The translations under genes were made by a program, and so were the position numbers. Of a stretch of 64,000 bases of DNA, positions 17,460 to 25,823 are shown in pieces (within the stretch, counting starts at the first letter, position 1; each line of letters starts with the position of its first letter). The notes under the pieces were generated by a model. That model was not told where the DNA came from, did not search any database, and worked only from the letters and a program-made list of their open reading frames with translations. The DNA is from RGIG4034 sp045576455 (GTDB lineage Bacteria > Bacillota > Clostridia > Lachnospirales > Lachnospiraceae): NCBI GenBank assembly GCA_045576455.1, contig JAZNGM010000025.1, positions 1 through 64,000 of the forward strand, in the 5' to 3' direction.

Positions 17460-17889
17460 CAAGGAATTTATTAGAGGCGTTGTAATAATCATCTATATGC
17501 TGTGGCTGTTGTTTTTGGCATATAAAGATATATGTGAAAAGAAACTTGGTAATGTTAAACTTCTGGTACTCTTTCTGATTTCATCGGTATATGTTCTTTT
17601 GGATATTCATAGGGTAAATGTATATATTTTCAATTTTCTTGTATCTTTTTCTTTTTATTTTATTCTTTATTTTTTATTGCATAAAAAAGAAATAGGTGGT
17701 GCGGATATTAAACTCCTTGTTATTCATGGTTTTATGTTGGGGTTTTGGGAATCGGTAAAGGCATGCATGCTCGGATGTATCATAGCTATTTTAGTTAATA
17801 TATTATATATAAGAAGAAATACCTTAAAAACTTTTGCGCTGGTACCGTATCTTGTGATCGGGATTGTTGGTTTATATTGTTTTGGCTAA
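17425..17889 (+). CDS. Small A24-type prepilin peptidase
   Basis: A protein of up to 154 residues with four to five membrane helices. Two aspartates fit the A24 aspartyl protease site: one in AYKDICEKKLGN and one in GGADIK, a variant of the GxGDxK motif. It resembles the short TadV/CpaA class lacking the N-methylase domain. It would cleave type IV pilin or Tad leaders at the inner face of the membrane. The start is unclear: TTG 17425 and GTG 17434 both lie inside dprA, and an ATG at about 17497 would be too late to include the first helix. Confidence 0.65.
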   Translation: MKGVAVIAKYFNKEFIRGVVIIIYMLWLLFLAYKDICEKKLGNVKLLVLFLISSVYVLLDIHRVNVYIFNFLVSFSFYFILYFLLHKKEIGGADIKLLVIHGFMLGFWESVKACMLGCIIAILVNILYIRRNTLKTFALVPYLVIGIVGLYCFG

Positions 17890-17971
17890 AAAGATGTTTG
17901 AAAATGATGGGGTAATTTGTCGCATTTTTGCACACAATATTTTAAATTAATCAAAATTAAAAAATAATTTC

Positions 17972-18000
17972 TTGCATTGATATAAAATATAGTGTATATT
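17972..18000 (+). promoter_or_regulatory. Sigma-A promoter of topA-codY
   Basis: TTGCAT at 17972-17977 and TATATT at 17995-18000 are 17 bases apart, 35 bases upstream of the topA start, in an AT-rich intergenic region. Confidence 0.6.
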
Positions 18001-18034
18001 ACTTCACGATGACGCCGTGGAAAGGGGTATAAAA

Positions 18035-20026
18035 ATGGCAAAGTATCTGGTAATCGTAGAATCACCATCCAAAATCAAGACGATTAAGAAGTTTTTGGGG
18101 GCAAATTATGAAGTCGTTGCAAGTAACGGTCATGTTAGGGACCTTCCGAAAAGCCAGCTTGGTGTGGATGTTAAAAACGACTATGAGCCTAAATATATTA
18201 CAATTCGTGGAAAGGGAGAAATTCTTGCAACACTCCGTAAGGAAGTGAAGAAAGCAGATAAAATATATCTTGCGACGGACCCTGACCGTGAAGGGGAAGC
18301 AATATCATATCATTTGCATTATGCCCTTAATCTGGAAGGGAAAAAGGTATATCGTATAACCTTTAACGAGATTACTAAAAATGCGGTGAAAGAGTCAATT
18401 AAAAATGCGCGTGAAATAGATATGAATCTGGTAGATGCACAACAGGCAAGACGTGTGCTCGACCGAATGGTGGGGTATCGTATTTCGCCACTTTTGTGGG
18501 CAAAAATCAAGAGAGGCTTGTCGGCGGGAAGAGTTCAGTCGGTAGCACTTAGAATCATTTGCGACCGCGAAGAAGAAATTGAAGCATTTGTGCCGGAAGA
18601 ATATTGGTCTTTAGATGCACTTATCGGATGCCAGGGGATGAAAAAGCCGTTAGTAGCCAAGTTTTATGGGAATGCTGATGGTAAAATGTCGGTTGATAAC
18701 AAGTCAGATGCGGATAAGATTGCTGATGCTGTGAGAAAAGGCAATGTTAAGGTGCTTGAAGTAAAGAAGAGTGAGCGTGTAAAAAAAGCGCCGCTTCCTT
18801 TTACGACTTCAACATTACAACAGGAAGCGAGCAAGGTGCTTAATTTCTCGACACAGAAGACCATGCGTATTGCACAGAAGTTATATGAAGGAATTGATAT
18901 AAAGGGAAGTGGAACGGTAGGTATCATTACCTATTTACGTACGGATTCTACCCGTATTTCCGATGAGGCCAGAACAAATGCCGGTATCTATATTAAAGAT
19001 GTGTATGGTGAAGGCTATGCAGCGGAAATGGTTGTTGAAAAGAAGAATGTGCAGAAGATTCAGGATGCACACGAAGCTATCCGCCCTACGGATATAAACA
19101 GAACACCGTTTGATTTAAAGGATTCCTTGTCACGGGATGAGTACCGTTTGTATCAGCTGATTTGGAAGCGTTTTGTGGCAAGTTGCATGAAGGCTGCAGT
19201 GTATGAGACAACCTCTGTAAAATTGGATATTGGCGGCTACCGTTATACAGTAGCTGCTTCTAAATTATCTTTTGACGGATTTATGAGCGTTTATACACAG
19301 GAAGATGAAGAAAAAGAAGAAAATGTAATGCTTGTTAAAGGCATTGATGAAAATACTGAACTTACACTGATGGAAGTGGAACCAAAACAGCATTTTACAC
19401 AGCCGCCTGCCCATTATACGGAAGCTTCTTTGGTAAGGGCAATGGAAGAATTGGGAATCGGACGTCCGAGTACGTATTCGCCTACCATTACAACTATTTT
19501 GGCAAGACGTTATGTGATTAAAGAAAATAAAAATATATATGTAACCGAACTGGGAGAAGTAGTTAATGCAATGATGAAAGAGGCGTTTCCGAGTATAGTC
19601 GATGTAAACTTTACGGCTAATATGGAAGCCCTTTTGGATAAAGTAGAAGAGGGTGTAGTAAATTGGAAGACAATCGTATCCAATTTTTACCCGGATTTGG
19701 ACGAAGCGGTGCAAATTGCTGAAAAAGAAATATCAGAAGTAAAAGTGGCGGACGAAGTAACAGAGGAAGTGTGCGAGATGTGCGGAAGAAACCTTGTGGT
19801 TAAGTATGGACCGCATGGAAAATTCCTTGCGTGTCCGGGATTCCCGGAATGCCGCTTTACCAAAGCATATTTCGAAAAGATTGGCGTTAAATGTCCAAAG
19901 TGTGGTGAAGATATAGTAGTAAGAAAAACGAAAAAGGGAAGAAGATTTTACGGTTGTATTAATAATCCGGAGTGTGATTTTATGGTGTGGCAGAAGCCAA
20001 ATGGGGTGGCATCTGCTCAAGCATAG
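18035..20026 (+). CDS. topA: DNA topoisomerase I
   Basis: A 663-residue type IA topoisomerase that relaxes negative supercoils. The TOPRIM domain starts MAKYLVIVESPSK and includes DPDREGEA; the catalytic tyrosine is Y300 in GIITYLRTDSTRIS. Two C-terminal zinc ribbons are present (CEMCGRNL with CPGFPEC, and CPKCGEDI with CINNPEC). ATG 18035 is chosen: it gives the family N-terminus and AAAGGGG lies upstream; an in-frame GTG at 18017 would overlap that site. It is followed by codY after 25 bases. B. subtilis has trmFO, xerC and clpQY between topA and codY; they are absent here. Confidence 0.97.
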   Translation: MAKYLVIVESPSKIKTIKKFLGANYEVVASNGHVRDLPKSQLGVDVKNDYEPKYITIRGKGEILATLRKEVKKADKIYLATDPDREGEAISYHLHYALNLEGKKVYRITFNEITKNAVKESIKNAREIDMNLVDAQQARRVLDRMVGYRISPLLWAKIKRGLSAGRVQSVALRIICDREEEIEAFVPEEYWSLDALIGCQGMKKPLVAKFYGNADGKMSVDNKSDADKIADAVRKGNVKVLEVKKSERVKKAPLPFTTSTLQQEASKVLNFSTQKTMRIAQKLYEGIDIKGSGTVGIITYLRTDSTRISDEARTNAGIYIKDVYGEGYAAEMVVEKKNVQKIQDAHEAIRPTDINRTPFDLKDSLSRDEYRLYQLIWKRFVASCMKAAVYETTSVKLDIGGYRYTVAASKLSFDGFMSVYTQEDEEKEENVMLVKGIDENTELTLMEVEPKQHFTQPPAHYTEASLVRAMEELGIGRPSTYSPTITTILARRYVIKENKNIYVTELGEVVNAMMKEAFPSIVDVNFTANMEALLDKVEEGVVNWKTIVSNFYPDLDEAVQIAEKEISEVKVADEVTEEVCEMCGRNLVVKYGPHGKFLACPGFPECRFTKAYFEKIGVKCPKCGEDIVVRKTKKGRRFYGCINNPECDFMVWQKPNGVASAQA

Positions 20027-20051
20027 GGATAAATGACAGGAGGCAAAAACT

Positions 20052-20834
20052 ATGAGTAGTGTACAGTTACTTGACAAAACGCGGAAGATTGGAAATCTTT
20101 TGCATAACAACAGTTCAAGCATTGTAGTGTTTAATGACATATGCAGTGTGTTACAGGATATTCTGCTTTCCAATGTACTTGTCATAAGCAGAAAAGGAAA
20201 GGTACTTGGTATGGGAAAGAGAAAGGGACTTCCGTTTATTACTGAGTTGCTGGCTGAAAAAGTAGGAAATCTTATTGACCCGTTGTTAAATGAAAGACTT
20301 TTATCGGTTCTTTCGACGAAAGAAAATGTAAATCCGCAGACATTAGGGTTTGAAGGCGAAGATACAAAAGGGGTTGTAATTAATATAACACCGATTGAGA
20401 TTGCCGGAGAACGTCTGGGTACCTTGTTTATGTATAAAGACGGGGGGACCTATGATATTGATGATATCATTTTGTGCGAATACGGAACAACGGTTGTAGG
20501 GCTTGAAATGTTGCGTGCCGTAAATGAAGAAAGTGCTGAAGAAGTAAGAAAAGAAAATGTTGTAAAATCGGCAATAAATACTTTGTCGGTATCCGAACTT
20601 GAAGCCATTGTCCATATTTTTGATGAACTGGATGGTAATGAAGGTATACTTGTGGCAAGTAAAATTGCTGACCGCGTAGGGATAACAAGATCTGTCATTG
20701 TAAATGCCCTCCGTAAATTTGAAAGTGCCGGAGTTATAGAATCACGTTCATCAGGTATGAAGGGTACTTACATAAAAGTAGTGAATGACTTTGTGTTTGA
20801 ACAGATAGAGAGATTAAGAAATCAAATTAAATAG
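20052..20834 (+). CDS. codY: GTP- and branched-chain-amino-acid-sensing regulator CodY
   Basis: A 260-residue CodY of standard length. The N-terminal GAF-type ligand domain begins SSVQLLDKTRKIGNLL; the C-terminal winged helix (about 200-250) includes KIADRVGITRSVIVNALRKFESAGVIESRSSGMKG in two parts, the family signature. CodY represses nutrient-starvation genes and, in B. subtilis, the fla/che operon that follows it there too. AGGAGG precedes the ATG. It is the last gene of the topA transcript, ended by the hairpin at 20911. Confidence 0.96.
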   Translation: MSSVQLLDKTRKIGNLLHNNSSSIVVFNDICSVLQDILLSNVLVISRKGKVLGMGKRKGLPFITELLAEKVGNLIDPLLNERLLSVLSTKENVNPQTLGFEGEDTKGVVINITPIEIAGERLGTLFMYKDGGTYDIDDIILCEYGTTVVGLEMLRAVNEESAEEVRKENVVKSAINTLSVSELEAIVHIFDELDGNEGILVASKIADRVGITRSVIVNALRKFESAGVIESRSSGMKGTYIKVVNDFVFEQIERLRNQIK

Positions 20835-20837
20835 AAC

Positions 20838-20865
20838 TAAAGTTTCCGTGAAGATATGCCGATAT
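20838..20865 (+). promoter_or_regulatory. Sigma-D (FliA) type promoter upstream of flgB
   Basis: TAAA at 20838-20841 and GCCGATAT at 20858-20865, 16 bases apart, match the sigma-D consensus fully. It starts 4 bases after the codY stop. B. subtilis has a sigma-D promoter (PD-3) upstream of the sigma-A fla/che promoter. Here, however, the terminator at 20911-20945 lies between this promoter and flgB. Confidence 0.65.
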
Positions 20866-20910
20866 ATTTGATGAATACAAAATATAGCATAACGGACTAT
20901 GCGGGAGATT

Positions 20911-20945
20911 AAAAGGATTTATTGATATTTCAATAAATCCTTTTT
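20911..20945 (+). terminator. Rho-independent terminator after codY
   Basis: AAAGGATTTATTG and its complement form a 13-bp stem with a 6-base loop, followed by TTTTT. It should end topA-codY transcripts and would also stop transcripts from the sigma-D-type site at 20838 unless read through. Confidence 0.85.
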
Positions 20946-21043
20946 GTTTACTTTCAGCTTTTTCCATAAAATTCAAAAAAAGCACATTTTGTGTTTGCTT
21001 TTTACAAAAACACTTTATATTGTTGTTTTTTTGCAAAAACTGC

Positions 21044-21071
21044 TTGTCTTTTTTGTAGAATAATTTATAAT
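21044..21071 (+). promoter_or_regulatory. Sigma-A-type promoter of the fla/che operon
   Basis: TTGTCT at 21044-21049 and TATAAT at 21066-21071, 16 bases apart, lie 50 bases before flgB. The -10 is perfect. The rest of the 286-base gap holds the sigma-D-like site, the codY terminator and AT-rich DNA. Confidence 0.6.
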
Positions 21072-21120
21072 GGAATAAGGTAGGCGAATTGTGACTATTT
21101 ATGAAGAAAGGTGATGCACC

Positions 21121-21510
21121 ATGTTTGATTTGGGAGTATATGATTATGTGAATGTGTTGGATGCGGCGGCAGATGCAGCGTGGCTTCGTAACGAGGCTAT
21201 TTCCAATAATATTGCCAATGCGGATACACCGGGTTATAAGAGACAGGATGTGGCATTTGAATCAGAACTTAAGAAAGCGCTTGGGAATACGAGAGCACAA
21301 TCCAATGATGCGAAAGTGGCATCTATAAAGACAAGTTCGCTTGCGCCGAGAACTTATGAAGATTATCCTAATTTTTCTTATAGGCTGGATGGTAATAATG
21401 TGGATCCTGAACAGGAAAACGTACTTCTTGCCAAAAATCAGATTAAATACGAAGGATTGATTAACAGTATTTCAACTGAATTTAAGAATCTTCAGTCTGT
21501 AATGAAGTAG
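21121..21510 (+). CDS. flgB: Flagellar basal-body rod protein FlgB
   Basis: A 129-residue proximal rod subunit. The N-terminal rod motif NEAISNNIANADTPGYKRQDV and the C-terminal helix ending in LQSVMK are typical. It is exported by the flagellar type III system and has no signal peptide. AAAGGTGAT precedes the ATG. It is the first gene of the fla/che operon and lies 13 bases before flgC. Confidence 0.97.
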   Translation: MFDLGVYDYVNVLDAAADAAWLRNEAISNNIANADTPGYKRQDVAFESELKKALGNTRAQSNDAKVASIKTSSLAPRTYEDYPNFSYRLDGNNVDPEQENVLLAKNQIKYEGLINSISTEFKNLQSVMK

Positions 21511-21523
21511 GAGGTAAAATGAT

Positions 21524-21967
21524 ATGGGAATGTTTGATGCTTTTGACGTGAGTGCCTCCGGCCTTACGGCTCAACGGATGAGAATGGATGTAATCGCAGA
21601 AAATGTTGCGAATGCTAATACAACAAGAACAGATAAAGGCGGAGCTTACAAACGCCAGGTTGTCGTGTTTGAACAGAAAGACGACCAGACTTCATTCAGC
21701 AGGGTGTTGAATGAAAAGATGGATAACTATTCCGGTAAAGGCGTGAAGGTGACCGGAATTTATGAGGATACATGGAATGAGATGATTATGGTGTATGAGC
21801 CGGATCATCCTGATGCGAATGAAGACGGATATGTTGAGTATCCGAATGTAAACATCATTGAAGAAATGACAGATTTAATAAGTGCGACCCGTTCTTATGA
21901 AGCCAATTCTACAGCACTGACTGCAAGCAAGAATATGGCGATGAAGGGTCTCAACATGGTTCAGTAG
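21524..21967 (+). CDS. flgC: Flagellar basal-body rod protein FlgC
   Basis: A 147-residue proximal rod subunit. It starts GMFDAFDVSASGLTAQRMRM, has the ENVANANT rod motif, and ends with the conserved SYEANSTALTASKNMAMKGL region (seen in two adjoining pieces). It assembles on FlgB in the rod. AGGAGG lies just before the ATG. Confidence 0.97.
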   Translation: MGMFDAFDVSASGLTAQRMRMDVIAENVANANTTRTDKGGAYKRQVVVFEQKDDQTSFSRVLNEKMDNYSGKGVKVTGIYEDTWNEMIMVYEPDHPDANEDGYVEYPNVNIIEEMTDLISATRSYEANSTALTASKNMAMKGLNMVQ

Positions 21968-21979
21968 GAGTAGTGATAT

Positions 21980-22300
21980 ATGGATATATTGTCTTTTACC
22001 AATACATCGCCATTAGTAAATACCATAGAACGTACCGGTTCCGTAACTGGCGGGTTACAGGAAACGGACGGGGATTTATTTTCGGCGGTTTTAGGCTCGG
22101 CAATGGATAATATCAAGACGACAAACAGCTATATTTCGGATGCTGAGAATGAGGAATTGAAACTTGCTCTTGGTGAAACGGAAAATACGCATGATTTAAC
22201 CATTGCATTACAAAAAGCCTCTACTGCATTGCAGTATACGGTAGCTATCAGGGATAAATTCGTGGAAGCGTACCGTGAGTTGATTAACATGAACATATAA
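21980..22300 (+). CDS. fliE: Flagellar hook-basal body complex protein FliE
   Basis: A 106-residue protein of family length, placed between flgC and fliF as usual. The conserved C-terminal half contains THDLTIALQKASTALQYTVAIRDKFVEAY (in two stretches). FliE joins the MS ring to the rod and is a type III export substrate. It starts 13 bases after flgC. Confidence 0.95.
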   Translation: MDILSFTNTSPLVNTIERTGSVTGGLQETDGDLFSAVLGSAMDNIKTTNSYISDAENEELKLALGETENTHDLTIALQKASTALQYTVAIRDKFVEAYRELINMNI

Positions 22301-22334
22301 GAATGGTATGGTTGCTTAGTGAGGAGAGATTTAT

Positions 22335-23960
22335 ATGGTTGATAAGATACTTGCTCAGTTGAAGAAAATTGGGGCACAGTTCTTGGAGTGGTGGAAGAAG
22401 TTTACGAAACGCCAGCAGGTAGTAATAGTATCGGTTATGCTGGGCGTAATACTTGCATTAATTATTCTTGTGAATGTGCTTAACAGACCAAAATATACAT
22501 TTTTGATATCGGCAGATACAACTTCTGCTGGAGCGGAAGTGAGAGATATTTTGGAGGATGCGGGAGTTCCGTTTAAGGTTTCTGACGACGGAAGGACTTT
22601 TTATGTAAAAAAAGGTCATGAAGCAAATGCCAACCTTGCACTGGGAAGTGAAGGATATGAAACGGATGAATACGCAGATTTGAACGCGGTTCTTTCGGGA
22701 GGATTCAGTACAACCGAAGCAGACAAGCAGAAAAAATATGTTAAGTATCTCTCGGATAGAATAAAGAGAGACCTTAGGGTATTTGATTTTGTTAAAGATG
22801 CTGCGGTTATTCTTGATGTTCCGGAAGATGACGGAACGCTGATAGCAAGAAATCTGGAAGCATCAGCGGCTATTACCCTGACACTCCGTGAGGATATTTC
22901 CATTGATACCGCACAACGTGTGGCTAAATTTGTTGCAACGGCATTGGGAAATTCTTCGACAGAGAAGATAACTATTATGGATTCTACCGGTACTTTGTAT
23001 TTTGCGGGTGCGGATGATACAAGCATAGCAGGGTCTGCCAATAGTCAGGTTTCCGTAATGAGTCAGATTAATAATATGATCAGAGCTGAGGTTACCAATG
23101 TCCTTGTAGGAATGGGTGAATTTGGCTCTATTTCTGTTGCTCCGAGAATGCAGGTGGATTTCTCGACAGGAGAAGAATCTTCCCACAGATATGAATCCCA
23201 GTTGGGTGATGGTTCGAGTGAAAGCATAATGTCGGAAAAAACAGAGTACAATGCAGAGTCTAACAGCGGCGAAGGCGGTGTTCCGGGAACGACCAATAAT
23301 ACGGACGATACCTCATATGTTATTGGTTCGGGTGGTGAGCAGAGTACTACGGAATCGGAAGTGAATTATCATTATCTTCCTGACGAATACATGTCCCATT
23401 ATTCCATACCGGCAGGACGGATTGATGTTAAAAACTCATCTATTGCCATTTCGACGGTTACATATAATGTTGTTAAAGAAGAAGATGCTAAACGGCAAGG
23501 CCTTCTGAAAGATACTTCATGGGAAGATTATAAGTTGGCTAATAGCGGCAAAGAAAAACTTGTGATTGACGAAGATTGGAAGAATACGGTTTCTATGGCA
23601 ACCGGTATTCCTATTGATAAAATTTCTTTTGTTGCATATGCAGAAAACTGGTTTGTGGATAGAGAAGGCTTTAGTGTTAAGACTACTGATGTAGTAACGA
23701 TTGTTCTTATTTTACTTATTTTGGGATTGCTTGGCTTTGTGTTGATAAGAAGCATGAAGACGTTGAAACAACAGGAGCAGGAAGAGGAACTTTCTGTGGA
23801 ATCCCTGTTACAATCTACGCAGGAAACACCTATTGAGAATATTGAGGTGGAAGATAAGTCTGAGGCACGCAGAAGCATTGAAAAATTTGTTGAGGAAAAT
23901 CCGGATGCCGTTGCAAATCTGCTTCGTAACTGGCTGAACGAAGATTGGGGGGCATTGTAA
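22335..23960 (+). CDS. fliF: Flagellar MS-ring protein FliF
   Basis: A 541-residue inner-membrane ring protein. Helix one is at about 33-50 (VVIVSVMLGVILALIILV) and helix two at about 456-476 (VVTIVLILLILGLLGFVLI). The periplasmic ring-building region lies between them. The C-terminal FliG-binding tail (RRSIEKFVEENPDAVANLLRNWL) is present. The serine/glycine/acid-rich segment at about 290-350 is the flexible collar region. GAGGAGAG precedes the ATG. The stop overlaps the fliG start (TAATG). Confidence 0.97.
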   Translation: MVDKILAQLKKIGAQFLEWWKKFTKRQQVVIVSVMLGVILALIILVNVLNRPKYTFLISADTTSAGAEVRDILEDAGVPFKVSDDGRTFYVKKGHEANANLALGSEGYETDEYADLNAVLSGGFSTTEADKQKKYVKYLSDRIKRDLRVFDFVKDAAVILDVPEDDGTLIARNLEASAAITLTLREDISIDTAQRVAKFVATALGNSSTEKITIMDSTGTLYFAGADDTSIAGSANSQVSVMSQINNMIRAEVTNVLVGMGEFGSISVAPRMQVDFSTGEESSHRYESQLGDGSSESIMSEKTEYNAESNSGEGGVPGTTNNTDDTSYVIGSGGEQSTTESEVNYHYLPDEYMSHYSIPAGRIDVKNSSIAISTVTYNVVKEEDAKRQGLLKDTSWEDYKLANSGKEKLVIDEDWKNTVSMATGIPIDKISFVAYAENWFVDREGFSVKTTDVVTIVLILLILGLLGFVLIRSMKTLKQQEQEEELSVESLLQSTQETPIENIEVEDKSEARRSIEKFVEENPDAVANLLRNWLNEDWGAL

Positions 23961-24976
23961 TGAGAGCAGTTTTTGATACTCCGTTGAGTGGGCTTCAAAA
24001 AGCAGCAATTTTGTTGATTATTCTTGGCCCTGAAAAATCATCATTAATTTTTAAGCATTTAAAGGAAGAAGAAATTGAAGAGCTTACGCTTGAGATTGCC
24101 AATACAAGAAGTATTACACCTCAGATGAAAGAGGATGTAATTAACGAGTTTTATGAGATTTGTCTTGCACAGCAATATATTGCCGAAGGTGGTATTGCTT
24201 ATGCGAAAGAAGTACTTGATAAAGCGTTGGGTGCAGAAAAAGCACAGGATGTTATCAGCAAACTTACGGCTTCGCTTCAGGTTAAACCGTTTGAATTTGT
24301 CCGTAAAACAGATGCATCACAGCTGTTTAACTTTATTCAGGATGAACATCCGCAGACTATCGCATTGATTCTCTCTTATTTGTCACCGGGGCAGGCTGCC
24401 ATGATCGTATCTGCACTGCCACCTGACAGACAGGCAGATGTAACTAAGAGAGTTGCCATGATGGACAGAACAAGTCCGGACGTTATAAAGGAAGTTGAAA
24501 AGATATTGGAATCTAAGCTTGCCAGTCTGGTTAATCAGGATTACACCATTATCGGCGGTGTTGACGCTGTTGTTGAAATCCTTAATACGGTTGACCGTGG
24601 TACTGAAAAACATATTATGGAAACCCTTGAAATTGAAGAGCCTGAACTTGCAGATGAAATCAGGAAGAAGATGTTCGTATTTGAAGATATTCTTACGCTT
24701 GATGACAGAGCAATCCAGCGTGTTCTTAGGGATGTTGAACATAATGACCTTGCTATTGCACTTAAGGGTGCTAACGAACAGGTTCAGAATGCTATTTTCA
24801 AGAACCAGTCAAAGCGTCTTGCTACAATGATCCGCGAAGATATGGAATTTATGGGTCCGGTTCGTATGAAGGATGTAGAAGAAGCACAGCAGAAGATTGT
24901 AAATATCATAAGAAAGCTGGAAGATTCAGCAGAAATTGTAATCAGCAGAGGCGGAGGAGACGAGATCATTGTCTAG
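23960..24976 (+). CDS. fliG: Flagellar motor switch protein FliG
   Basis: A 338-residue C-ring protein. The N-terminal FliF-binding domain, the middle EHPQTIALILSYL motif and the C-terminal torque helix region (FVFEDILTLDDRAIQRVLRDV) are all visible. Its charged C-terminal residues interact with MotA. The ATG overlaps the fliF stop by one base, with GGGGGG at 23947-23952 as ribosome site; the in-frame TTG at 23945 is rejected. Confidence 0.97.
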   Translation: MRAVFDTPLSGLQKAAILLIILGPEKSSLIFKHLKEEEIEELTLEIANTRSITPQMKEDVINEFYEICLAQQYIAEGGIAYAKEVLDKALGAEKAQDVISKLTASLQVKPFEFVRKTDASQLFNFIQDEHPQTIALILSYLSPGQAAMIVSALPPDRQADVTKRVAMMDRTSPDVIKEVEKILESKLASLVNQDYTIIGGVDAVVEILNTVDRGTEKHIMETLEIEEPELADEIRKKMFVFEDILTLDDRAIQRVLRDVEHNDLAIALKGANEQVQNAIFKNQSKRLATMIREDMEFMGPVRMKDVEEAQQKIVNIIRKLEDSAEIVISRGGGDEIIV

Positions 24977-25823
24977 TAATCTGATAAAATCGTATTCTAT
25001 AGGCGGTGTAAAAGATAATACGCGTATTATAGATACGAATAAAATGATGGAACAGAAGATGGATGCGCTTCGCGAGATTTTGGGAGATGCTTTTGTTACT
25101 GCTTCACAAGAATCCGTAAGTGACGAAATGGTTGAAGGATTGGATGTAAGACAGGTGGCAGCACTTCTTGATGATGATGGAGGCACGGTGCTTCATGAAC
25201 ATAAAGAACCGGAAGTTGATGTAGAAGCAATGCTGGCAGCTGCAAAGGAAGAAGCAGATGCTATTATTGAAACTGCCCGCCAGGAAGCGGAAAGCATCCG
25301 TGTGGAGACTTTTGAGGCGGCCAAAGAGGAAGGATATCACGCCGGATATGAAGAAGGAATGGAAAGAGTCCGTTCCATGGAAAGAGCGGTAAAAGACCGT
25401 GAAGCAGAAATAATGCGTATGGAGAGAATCAAACAGCAGGAATATGAACAGATGTGCAAGGAATTGGAGCCGTTGCTGGTTGATAAGTTGTTGTCTATAT
25501 ATAAGCATGTATTACATATAGAGGCAGGGTGTGACAGAGAACATGTGCTGTATCTTATCGAAAATGCCATGATGAATGTGGAAGGTGGCAAAAATCTGAT
25601 AGTTCATATAAGTAAAGATGACTATCCATACGTCACGATGCAGAAAGCAAGATTACTTGAATGCGTGGGACAGAGCACATCAGTAGAGTTTATTGAAGAC
25701 TTTTCTTTGGGAAAATCAGAGTGCTATATCGATGCTGAAGGTACCATTATAGATTGTGGTTTTGATACGCAGCTTGAACAGCTTGAAAAGGAACTGAGGA
25801 TACTGTCCTATGAAGGAAATTAA
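24969..25823 (+). CDS. fliH: Flagellar assembly protein FliH
   Basis: A 284-residue regulator of the export ATPase FliI. Low-complexity, charged coiled-coil sequence (AAKEEADAIIETARQEAESI) with glycine-spaced GYHAGYEEGMERV, then a C-terminal FliH/V-ATPase E-type domain. The start is TTG, overlapping the last 8 bases of fliG, with GGAGGAGA about 8 bases upstream, so translation is coupled. It also overlaps fliI by 14 bases. Confidence 0.9.
   Translation: MSSNLIKSYSIGGVKDNTRIIDTNKMMEQKMDALREILGDAFVTASQESVSDEMVEGLDVRQVAALLDDDGGTVLHEHKEPEVDVEAMLAAAKEEADAIIETARQEAESIRVETFEAAKEEGYHAGYEEGMERVRSMERAVKDREAEIMRMERIKQQEYEQMCKELEPLLVDKLLSIYKHVLHIEAGCDREHVLYLIENAMMNVEGGKNLIVHISKDDYPYVTMQKARLLECVGQSTSVEFIEDFSLGKSECYIDAEGTIIDCGFDTQLEQLEKELRILSYEGN

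Noticed and set aside
20959..20973. Possible CodY box upstream of flgB
   Set aside because: At best 11 of 15 matches to AATTTTCWGAAAATT in AT-rich DNA, which is expected by chance; binding data would be needed.
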